From: Bacteroidaceae bacterium
GTDB taxonomy: Bacteria; Bacteroidota; Bacteroidia; Bacteroidales; Bacteroidaceae
DNA length: 60,384 nt
NCBI GenBank assembly: GCA_024398515.1
Contig: JAKSIZ010000008.1
Span: forward strand, 1-60,384
Direction of reading: 5' to 3'
Under the pieces are notes generated by a model. That model was not told where the DNA came from, ran no database searches, and saw only the letters and a list, made by a program, of their open reading frames with translations. Position numbers and translations under genes: made by a program. This document shows positions 1 to 6,274 of this stretch, piece by piece; within the stretch, counting starts at the first letter, position 1, and every line of letters begins with the position of its first letter.

Positions 1-136
1 ACTTGTTCTTAAGCACCGGCACACCATACAAAGACATGGGCTTCAGTATGAAGCATACCATACATCATATCATTTTTTTCTTTTTGATAATGCGTTTATT
101 ACAAATGATACTCATACATACCACGGAAAATCTATC

Positions 137-176
137 GAAAAAAATAATGGGGCACGCCTGTTGACATGCCCCATTA
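137..176 (-). terminator. Rho-independent terminator of the BspA-like operon
   Basis: A perfect 10-bp stem (TAATGGGGCA at 145-154 paired with TGCCCCATTA at 167-176) has a 12-nt loop. Read on the minus strand it is followed by a run of seven U (138-144). It lies 18 nt beyond the stop of the 54-aa gene and closes the minus-strand unit made of the BspA-like gene and that small gene. I see no gene between it and the left edge. Confidence 0.9.
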
Positions 177-194
177 ATTTGATTATACATTGCG

Positions 195-359
195 TTACCA
201 GCCGAAGCTAGAATCTTCTTCCTTTGCACCAAAACTGCCCTGACCACCAGGAGTTGGATTTACGCCACTGGTATCATCCTTATCCCATGAACTGGCAATC
301 ATCGCGTTTGTGCTTATAGTCACAGCCCATACCTTTGGGCTAACATATAACTTTCTCAT
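195..359 (-). CDS. Small protein of the 'GW-tail' type (54 aa), downstream of a secreted protein
   Basis: This 54-codon ORF starts with ATG at 359, 15 nt after the stop of the BspA-like gene, and is followed by a strong terminator. A GGAG sequence lies just upstream. The protein begins MRKLYVSPK, has a short hydrophobic stretch (residues 10-24, containing MIASS), then an acidic and glycine-rich tail ending in Gly-Trp. There is no signal peptide cleavage pattern or transmembrane helix. A second gene in this window (30035-30190) has the same size, start pattern, GW end, 15-nt gap and secreted-protein neighbour, which argues strongly that both are real genes. From memory, short proteins beginning MKKxYxxP are common in Prevotella, but I know of no proven function; a peptide precursor or an accessory of the secreted protein are both only guesses. 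Confidence 0.75.
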   Translation of the reverse strand: MRKLYVSPKVWAVTISTNAMIASSWDKDDTSGVNPTPGGQGSFGAKEEDSSFGW

Positions 360-374
360 ACTCCAACAAAGAAT

Positions 375-2558
375 TTACTTTGCAATATACTTCTTGCCGT
401 TCATGATATAAATCTGACCACTCGTGATGCTTGTTACCCTTTGTCCGTTGAGGTTGTAGATTGCTCCCTCGCCTTGGGAGAGGGCTGGGGTGAGGTTGAT
501 GCCTGTCGGCTCATCATCACCAATCACAACAATGTCCATCTTGGCATTTGCATTAACCGATGTTGCGTAAGGGTTATCGTCGCGAGGGTCAATGGTCATG
601 TAGATGCGGAACGGACGGAGATAAACACCACTTCCCATCAACTGGAACTGTCCGTCAAGGTTCAAGGCATACCAGTTGCCAGGGGTTGTAGTCTTTTCAA
701 ACACGCCACCGATAGTATATTTATCAGTTGCCGACATCATAAGGAAACTGTTCGACTGTGTTGGCTGTAGGTCAGTTGTTGTTGTGATAGCCACTTCGCC
801 ACTCTTCTTTGGACGTACCACGTAAGGAGTGTTTGACTTTACCGTACCCTTGTCAAGTTTAAGGAATGCAAGAACAGCATTATTGTCCTTATCAAGCAGC
901 ACACCATGAATCTGTGCCACATCGTAAGCACCCTTCATATCGTCAAAATCCACATCAAACGGCATATACCAAGCCTGCCAAACCCCAGCCTTCTCAAAGT
1001 TGCGGGTGTAAGTGATATTCACATCTTCTAACTCTTTTGGAACGCTAATACTGTTTATGTTGTCATATAGCGTAATACTCTTATTAACAACAATAGATGC
1101 ATCATTGCCATCCTTGTCCTCAATAGAAACCTTTATTCCCTCATTAATCGAATTGAAATCCTTCCAATAATTTTTTGCAAAATAGAAATCTATAGTTCCT
1201 GAAGGTACATACAAATCGCATGTTGAATAAGGGAAACAGTATTTATCTATGCTTGGTATTTCGCTATCCTCTTTCCATTCTACATAAACACTTGTCAAGC
1301 CTGAACAGCCATTAAAAGCCCTTTCGCCAATCGAAGTCACGGAATTAGGGATTTCAATGCTTGTCAAGCCTGAACAGCCACTAAAAGCCTCTTGTCCAAT
1401 CGAAGTCACGGAATTAGGGATTGTCACACTTGTCAAGCCTGAACACCAAGCAAAAGCCCTTTCTCCAATCGAAGTCACGGAATTAGGGATTGTCACACTT
1501 GTCAATTTTGAACAGCCGCCAAAAGCCCTTTGTCCAATCGAAGTCACGGAATTAGGGATTGTCATACTTGTCAAGCCTGAACAATAAGAAAAAGCATAAC
1601 TGCCAATCGAAGTCACGGAATTAGGGATTGTCACACTTGTCAATTTTGAACAGTAATAAAAAGCACCACCTGCAATTGTTGTTATTCCATTTGGAATACT
1701 ATACGAACCAGAATATGAGGTTGGCATATAGGCAAATATCGTATTGTTATATACAGGATTTGTCAAGCCTTCACAGCCAGAAAAAGCAGAATTTTCAATC
1801 GAAGTCACGGAATTAGGGATTGTCATACTTGTCAAGCCTGAACAGTAAGAAAAAGCCTCATCTCCAATCGAAGTCACGGAATTAGGGATTGTCACACTTG
1901 TCAACCATGAACAGTTATTAAAAGCATAATCTCCAATCGAAGTCACGGAATTAGGGATTGTCACACTTGTTATTGATGTGAGACCTGTACTTAAAACAGT
2001 CTTTGTGCCTTCGCCATAGATAAGTTCTTTTACTTTATCACAGTGATAAAAAGCATAATCTCCAATCGAAGTAACGGAATTTCCGATCGTCACATTTGTC
2101 AAACCTGAACAGCCATAAAAAGCATTTTGACCAATCGAAATCACGGAATTTGGGATTGCCACACTTGTCAAACCTGAACAGCCATTAAAAGCATAATCCC
2201 CAATCGAAGTAACGGAATTTGGTATTGTCACACTTGTCAAGCCTGAACAACCACAAAAAGCATATTTGCCAATCGAAGTCACGGAATTAGGGATTGTCAC
2301 ACTTGTCAAGCCTGAACAGCCATTAAAAGCATAATCCCCAATCGAAGTCACATTGCCGTTAAACTTGATGATTCCCTTACCGTTGGAATAGGTGTTCAAT
2401 ACAATGCTTGCACCAAATACATCACTGATATCTGGAGTGACAACTTTCCCATCACTACTTGTGTACCAAATCTCGTTGTTTGGAATGACTTCCGCATTTG
2501 CTGCGAGGCTTATCAGGCAGAATAAACCGAGCATGAATAAATGTTTTAAAGTTTTCAT
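375..2558 (-). CDS. BspA-like secreted leucine-rich-repeat (LRR_5) surface protein
   Basis: The 727-aa protein has a signal peptide (residues 1-22, ending AANA), then 14 LRR_5 units of about 23 residues (roughly 68-430; each contains AF-x-x-C-x-x-L-x-S-x-x-I-P-N-S-V), then a beta-rich region with a YMPFDVDF motif near 540. The C-terminus, containing IYNLNGQRV and ending NGKKYIAK, resembles a type IX secretion sorting domain. BspA-type proteins are surface adhesins or binding proteins; the ligand is unknown here. The porT-family gene at 46035-46760 is consistent with type IX export. The first gene of a two-gene unit with the 54-aa gene at 195-359. The segment LTPALSQGEG (about 688-697) is encoded by a palindromic repeat inserted in frame. 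A structured RNA candidate lies upstream and no obvious separate promoter is seen. Confidence 0.88.
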   Translation of the reverse strand: MKTLKHLFMLGLFCLISLAANAEVIPNNEIWYTSSDGKVVTPDISDVFGASIVLNTYSNGKGIIKFNGNVTSIGDYAFNGCSGLTSVTIPNSVTSIGKYAFCGCSGLTSVTIPNSVTSIGDYAFNGCSGLTSVAIPNSVISIGQNAFYGCSGLTNVTIGNSVTSIGDYAFYHCDKVKELIYGEGTKTVLSTGLTSITSVTIPNSVTSIGDYAFNNCSWLTSVTIPNSVTSIGDEAFSYCSGLTSMTIPNSVTSIENSAFSGCEGLTNPVYNNTIFAYMPTSYSGSYSIPNGITTIAGGAFYYCSKLTSVTIPNSVTSIGSYAFSYCSGLTSMTIPNSVTSIGQRAFGGCSKLTSVTIPNSVTSIGERAFAWCSGLTSVTIPNSVTSIGQEAFSGCSGLTSIEIPNSVTSIGERAFNGCSGLTSVYVEWKEDSEIPSIDKYCFPYSTCDLYVPSGTIDFYFAKNYWKDFNSINEGIKVSIEDKDGNDASIVVNKSITLYDNINSISVPKELEDVNITYTRNFEKAGVWQAWYMPFDVDFDDMKGAYDVAQIHGVLLDKDNNAVLAFLKLDKGTVKSNTPYVVRPKKSGEVAITTTTDLQPTQSNSFLMMSATDKYTIGGVFEKTTTPGNWYALNLDGQFQLMGSGVYLRPFRIYMTIDPRDDNPYATSVNANAKMDIVVIGDDEPTGINLTPALSQGEGAIYNLNGQRVTSITSGQIYIMNGKKYIAK
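463..496. repeat. In-frame palindromic repeat inside the BspA-like gene
   Basis: The sequence CTCCCTCGCCTTGGGAGAGG followed by GCTGGGGTGAGG is a palindrome-bearing repeat of a kind I recognise from many bacterial genomes (pattern CTCCC-TTGGGAGAGGG-CTGGGGTGAGG). Here it lies inside the coding region and encodes LTPALSQGEG just before the conserved IYNLNGQRV motif, so it extends the linker without disturbing the C-terminal domain. Confidence 0.7.
1285..2357 (-). repeat. Tandem 69-bp coding repeats of the LRR array
   Basis: Fourteen 69-bp units encode the LRR_5 array. Many are almost identical in DNA; the block CGAAGTCACGGAATTAGGG recurs in most units with the same codons, while units nearer the N-terminus use the variant GGAATTTGG. 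This level of DNA identity is more than protein selection requires and suggests recent unit duplication or gene conversion, so copy number may vary between strains. Confidence 0.85.
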
Positions 2559-2649
2559 AATTCATTTCATTTATATTGTTCTGTTAAATAATAAGTTCTT
2601 CCTCTCACAATCACCCTTTGCCGAGAATTTTTTTAAAAGTTCGTTATGA

Positions 2650-2935
2650 TATGAAAAGAGCGTGGGTGACTTAAAGTGTCCGCCAATCCCACTGTTGGGT
2701 TCTGGTAAAACCATGTACAAGGATTAGCACTCAGTTAGCCCACGCAGCGGATTATATTTGGTTGGAATATAATCTCCGCGTGACGCTTAGTGCATCATCT
2801 TTTTTGATATGTAAATTTTCCAGATTTAACAGTAGAAGATAACGACTTCACGTCTTTTCATCGGCTTCTGCTCATGCGAGCATCTGCCGAAACCAATAAG
2901 ATTTTGACTCATCAGCCCATTCGGACTAACCAATC
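2650..2935 (-). ncRNA. Candidate structured non-coding RNA or long leader, family not recognised
   Basis: No protein frame is credible here, but the strand reads as a highly structured RNA. Hairpins include 2861-2890 (TCGGC with GCCGA enclosing TGCTC with GAGCA), 2747-2779 (GCGGATTATATT paired with AATATAAT and CCGC), and a closing stem GCGTGGG (2739-2745) with CCCACGC (2660-2666). That stem encloses smaller stems (GAGTG with CACTT, AATCC with GGATT, TGGT with ACCA, CCCA with TGGG). The last stem is followed on the minus strand by UCUUUU, which looks like a terminator. A consensus promoter (2941-2972) points into it. I checked for tmRNA, RNase P RNA and SRP RNA landmarks and did not see them. 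It could be a free-standing RNA, or a leader controlling the BspA-like gene that starts 90 nt further on. Confidence 0.6.
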
Positions 2936-2940
2936 GGTTG

Positions 2941-2972
2941 CAAAAGTAATAATTATTTTTCTTTCCGCCAAA
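2941..2972 (-). promoter_or_regulatory. Bacteroidetes promoter for the structured RNA
   Basis: On the minus strand TTTG (2972-2969), 20 nt, then TACTTTTG (2948-2941) match the -33/-7 pattern of the Bacteroidetes housekeeping sigma factor. Transcription would start near 2935, at the beginning of the structured region. Confidence 0.7.
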
Positions 2973-3052
2973 TGTTTAGAGATATTTTTTCTTTCCCATT
3001 TATAGACATATTTCCGTTGAAGCTATGAGTTATCTAAATGAATGCAAAAAGT

Positions 3053-3130
3053 TGTCTATATAAATGCAGGAAAATGTCTATATAATTTTCGCAAATTGTC
3101 CATATAATTCGCCCGAATTAAGCGCACGAC
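3053..3130 (+). repeat. Triple-repeat intergenic element, TGTCTATATAA type
   Basis: TGTCTATATAA, TGTCTATATAAT and TGTCCATATAAT start at 3053, 3075 and 3097, an exact 22-bp period. An inverted copy of TGTCTATA lies at 3001-3008. The array is followed by GAATTAAGCGCACG (3114-3127), close to the GAGTTAAGCGTTCG that borders the triple-palindrome element at 18473-18566. I therefore place it as a diverged member of that family; here the motif itself is not a clear palindrome. Confidence 0.6.
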
Positions 3131-3369
3131 TTGGGTAGTTTAATAGGACAACATGGACAAGTCGAAAAACAAAAATAAACCATGACCAAAACACAGATAT
3201 TATATCTTATCAACAACAATATGTATCGACAAAATGTTTATCTTGGTTTATCGAGTTTTTGTCTTTTTACAGCGGTATTGTCACCTATGCCGTAAGTGTT
3301 AAAAAAGCATAGTATTTGAAAAATAATTCCAGAAAAGTGAAACTTTCGAATGTTAAAACTATGATTATT

Positions 3370-3397
3370 TGTATGCGCGCGTACGCACGCGCGCGCA
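3370..3397. other. Alternating purine-pyrimidine tract with hairpin potential
   Basis: Twenty-eight bases alternate pyrimidine and purine without a break, mostly GC (GCGCGCGT and ACGCGCGC can pair around a 4-nt loop). It sits 30 bp past the polA stop in AT-rich DNA. Such sequence can adopt Z-DNA or act as a strong hairpin; a role as the polA transcript end is possible but there is no U-run beside it. Confidence 0.6.
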
Positions 3398-3428
3398 ATA
3401 TTAATAAGGTGTATTTGGGATAAAAGCA

Positions 3429-5906
3429 TCAATGTGCTTCAAGCCAGTTTGAGCCCCAGCCTGTGTCGGCAATAAGCGGGACGGACATCTGGCATGCAGA
3501 CTCCATCTCGTGTTTCACTATAGCCTCGACCTTCTCGCGCTCGTCAGGATAGACGTTGAAGTTGAGTTCATCGTGGACTTGCAGTATCATCCTTGAGCGA
3601 AGATGTTCCTCAGTGAAGCGAAGGTGTATGCGTATCATTGCAATCTTGATGATATCGGCTGCCGTGCCTTGTATTGGTGCATTGATGGCATTGCGCTCTG
3701 CATATCCACGTACAACGGAGTTTGCACTGTTGATGTCAGGCAAATAGCATCGACGACCGAACATCGTTACTGCGTAACCATTGTCGCGTGCCATCTGCTT
3801 TGATGTCTCCATATAAGCCTTGACTTTCGGATATGTGGCGAAGTATTCTTCGATGAGTTCCTTTGCTTCACCGCGACTCACCTGCATACGTTCAGCAAGT
3901 CCGAATGTTGTGATGCCGTAGATGATGCCGAAGTTTGCGGTCTTTGCCTTGCGTCGTTCGTCGGATGTAACCTCGGTAATAGGTTTCTTGAACACTTTCG
4001 ATGCCGTCGAAGCATGAATGTCGTGCCCTTCGCGGAAGGCTTCGATAAGGTTTTCGTCGCCACTGAGATGCGCCATGATGCGCAGTTCTATCTGTGAATA
4101 GTCAGCAGAGAAGAAGAGACAACCATCGTCAGGAATGAATGCCTTGCGCACTTCCCTGCCATTGTTGTCGCGAATCGGAATGTTCTGCAAGTTCGGATTG
4201 CTCGAACTCAAACGCCCTGTTACCGTTACTGCCTGATTAAAACTGGTGTGAATGTGCCCCGTCTTAGGGTTTATCAGCTTTGGCAGAGCGTCAATATAAG
4301 TGGAAAGGAGCTTTTTGTATCCGCGATAATCAAGTATCTGTTCCACGATAGGATGCTTTCCTTTCAGTGTCTGCAGTACCTCTTCGGAGGTAACATATTG
4401 TCCTTTTTTGGTCTTTTTTGCCTTTGCCATGAGCTTCAGCTTGTCGAAGAGCAACTCACCGATTTGCTTTGGCGACGATAGGTTGAGCGCTTCGCCAGCA
4501 ACCTCGCGAATTTCGTTTTCTATGGCATTCATCTTTGCATTGAACAGTTTTGCCGTTGCTGCGAGCGACTCTGTGTCAATCTTTACGCCAGTCATTTCCA
4601 TATCGGCAAGCACCGGAAGGAGTGGCATCTCGATGTTTTCAAAGAGGTTGAAGACACCGTCAGCCTTCATTTGCGCCTCAAGCTCGGTTCGTGTCTGCTC
4701 GTTGCACTCGCGTCGTTGATGCTGCACAGAGGAGTTGATGACGTATTCCGCAAGCATTGTGTCGAACATCTTGCAGCGAATATCGTTGCCCTGAGCCTTT
4801 AGTTCGGCAAAATGTTTCTTTATGTCATAGCCGATCCACGTGAAATTTGCATCTGCAAGGTTCGACGGTTCAGGCATGATGTTTTCCTTTTCCACTGCTG
4901 CGGCAAAGAGAGGAAGGTCGGAAAAAGTATCATCCTTGAGGTTTTGAAGTTCAGAAGTTTTAAGGTTTTCAGGTTGTTCGGCGGCAAACAAATCGAGTTC
5001 TGTGCCTATTGTAGGCTTATCTTTCACTGGCTTTACGCCTTTAATCATCTTCGATTTAAGACTGTGGAACTCCAGTTCAGTGAACAGTCGAGCCACCTCT
5101 TCCTCATTGATTGGCTTCATTCGAAGTTCATCGAGGTCAAGTTCTACAGGCACATCGCGTATAATTGTAACAAGTTTCTTCGACAGACGAATGTTATCGA
5201 CGTTCGATTCAACCTTCGTTTTCAATGCGCCCTTTAGTTGTGACGTGTTTTGAAGCAAGTTCTCAATGCTGCCGAATTGGTTTATCAGCTGTGTTGCAGT
5301 CTTTGGTCCTACGCCTGGACATCCTGGAACATTATCAGAAGCATCGCCCATCAATCCCAAGAGATCTATTACTTGCAGCGGATTGCTGATGCCATGTTTC
5401 TCGCAGACTTCCTTTGGTCCGAGTATGTCAAAGTTATTTCCTAAGTGTTGCGGTTTGAGCATCATCACGTTTTCCTTGACCAACTGACCATAGTCTTTGT
5501 CGAGAGTCATCATGTAAGTTTCGAGGTCAGAACGCTTTGAAGCCTTTTCTGCCAACGTTCCTATTACATCGTCGGCTTCGAACTCACCTACTTGATACAC
5601 CGGTATGTTGAATGCTTTCAGTATATCCTTTATTATAGGTACGGCAAACTTTATGTCTTCGGGCGTTGAATCACGCTGCGCCTTGTAGTTCGGGTCAATC
5701 TTCATGCGGAAGTTTCCGTCAAGAGGATCGAATGCTACACCGATGAAATCAGGGTGCATTTTGTTTATCACATCGTTAAGAGTTGCGACAAAACCGAAGA
5801 TTGCAGAAGTGTTCTGCCCCTTGCTGTTTATTCTCGGACTGCGAATGAAACCGTAGTAAGCACGGTAAATCATTGCGTATGCATCAATAAGTATCAGTTT
5901 TTGCAT
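3429..5906 (-). CDS. polA: DNA polymerase I with a degraded proofreading domain
   Basis: The 825-aa protein has the 5'-nuclease domain (1-290; DAYAMIYRAYY, FEADDVIGTLA, GDASDNVPG) and a complete polymerase domain (about 420-825; DYSQIELR near 603, the KTANFGIIYG helix, HDELNF). It serves in repair and Okazaki fragment processing. The 3'-5' exonuclease region between them is much shortened: only about 355-395 (GYDIKKHF and FDTMLAEYVINS) aligns by eye. The first catalytic motif (DTE), the aspartate of the second, and the third motif (YACEDAD-like) are absent, so proofreading should be lost. Residues 312-326 come from a simple repeat in the DNA. A TTG-N19-TACTTTTG promoter precedes the ATG. Confidence 0.96.
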   Translation of the reverse strand: MQKLILIDAYAMIYRAYYGFIRSPRINSKGQNTSAIFGFVATLNDVINKMHPDFIGVAFDPLDGNFRMKIDPNYKAQRDSTPEDIKFAVPIIKDILKAFNIPVYQVGEFEADDVIGTLAEKASKRSDLETYMMTLDKDYGQLVKENVMMLKPQHLGNNFDILGPKEVCEKHGISNPLQVIDLLGLMGDASDNVPGCPGVGPKTATQLINQFGSIENLLQNTSQLKGALKTKVESNVDNIRLSKKLVTIIRDVPVELDLDELRMKPINEEEVARLFTELEFHSLKSKMIKGVKPVKDKPTIGTELDLFAAEQPENLKTSELQNLKDDTFSDLPLFAAAVEKENIMPEPSNLADANFTWIGYDIKKHFAELKAQGNDIRCKMFDTMLAEYVINSSVQHQRRECNEQTRTELEAQMKADGVFNLFENIEMPLLPVLADMEMTGVKIDTESLAATAKLFNAKMNAIENEIREVAGEALNLSSPKQIGELLFDKLKLMAKAKKTKKGQYVTSEEVLQTLKGKHPIVEQILDYRGYKKLLSTYIDALPKLINPKTGHIHTSFNQAVTVTGRLSSSNPNLQNIPIRDNNGREVRKAFIPDDGCLFFSADYSQIELRIMAHLSGDENLIEAFREGHDIHASTASKVFKKPITEVTSDERRKAKTANFGIIYGITTFGLAERMQVSRGEAKELIEEYFATYPKVKAYMETSKQMARDNGYAVTMFGRRCYLPDINSANSVVRGYAERNAINAPIQGTAADIIKIAMIRIHLRFTEEHLRSRMILQVHDELNFNVYPDEREKVEAIVKHEMESACQMSVPLIADTGWGSNWLEAH
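4934..4976. repeat. In-frame simple repeat within polA
   Basis: The DNA is built of degenerate units (GAGGTTTTGAAGTT, CAGAAGTTTT, AAGGTTTTC) and encodes about residues 312-326 in the linker between the nuclease domain and the exonuclease remnant. Its low complexity differs from the flanking coding sequence. No second copy was found in the window, so calling it a mobile repeat is tentative. Confidence 0.4.
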
Positions 5907-5923
5907 ATTGAAATAATTTCTTG

Positions 5924-5953
5924 CAAAAGTAAGAAAAATAAATCACAAATCAA
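5924..5953 (-). promoter_or_regulatory. polA promoter
   Basis: Minus strand TTG (5953-5951), 19 nt, TACTTTTG (5931-5924). The predicted start of transcription lies about 10 nt before the polA ATG. Confidence 0.65.
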
Positions 5954-6142
5954 CTATATGCAGCATAAAATTTTATTAGACCAACACAATTTGCCATCTT
6001 CACAAAGGGCATTATTTATGCTATAATTAAAACAAACGAATCTACATTAAATCTGATTTTCTAATTGGAAAATCTAAAATTCCCTATTAAAAACCTGTAA
6101 AACGGAATAAAGTTTTGAGCAAATGCGTTCAATTCCTATTTG

Positions 6143-6214
6143 TACCCCTACCGAGAATCGAACTCGGATCTAATCTTTAGGAGAGACTTATTCTATCCAT
6201 TGAACTATAAGGGC
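6143..6214 (-). tRNA. tRNA-Arg (anticodon CCT)
   Basis: The minus strand folds as a tRNA: acceptor GCCCTTA with TAGGGGT, anticodon loop CTCCTAA giving CCT (reads AGG), and T-arm CCGAG-TTCGATT-CTCGG. CCA is not encoded. It lies 8 nt beyond the secDF hairpin and could be transcribed by read-through from secDF or on its own. Confidence 0.93.
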
Positions 6215-6221
6215 ATCATAA

Positions 6222-6269
6222 AACCTTTATCCCTGCGCATTTTCACGTAGGGATAAAGGTTATTTTTTT
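6222..6269. terminator. Strong hairpin between secDF and tRNA-Arg
   Basis: AACCTTTATCCCT (6222-6234) pairs with AGGGATAAAGGTT (6249-6261), a 13-bp stem. The longer T-run (6263-6269) is on the plus side; on the minus side only about four U follow. It probably ends secDF transcripts, perhaps incompletely. Confidence 0.75.
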
Positions 6270-6274
6270 CTCTA

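Larger units (their letters stand above)
2973..3428. other. Intergenic region between the RNA promoter and polA
   Basis: AT-rich DNA with no convincing gene. It holds the triple-repeat element (3053-3130) and a purine-pyrimidine alternating tract (3370-3397). A 37-codon frame at 3182-3295 on the plus strand exists, but nothing supports it. Confidence 0.6.

Noticed and set aside
3-165. A plus-strand frame open from the left edge to a TGA at 163-165
   Set aside because: It runs into the terminator stem and its AT-rich translation is not protein-like; I cannot support a gene at the left edge.
2660-2935. tmRNA, RNase P RNA, SRP RNA or hammerhead ribozyme in the structured RNA region
   Set aside because: tmRNA ends and a tag frame are missing, RNase P core motifs are missing, the SRP loop motif is missing, and a CUGAUGAG sequence near 2910 is not followed by the GAA and stems a hammerhead needs.
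3182-3295. A 37-codon plus-strand frame with a hydrophobic centre
   Set aside because: No promoter or ribosome-binding signal and no family pattern; too short to trust alone.
255-3428. A genomic island at the left end
   Set aside because: No integrase, att-like repeats or tRNA junction is visible; the BspA-like gene and the intergenic repeats are normal for this group.
3238-3432. A 64-codon minus-strand frame after polA
   Set aside because: It begins at the polA stop and includes the alternating GC tract; the composition is not protein-like and there is no start signal.
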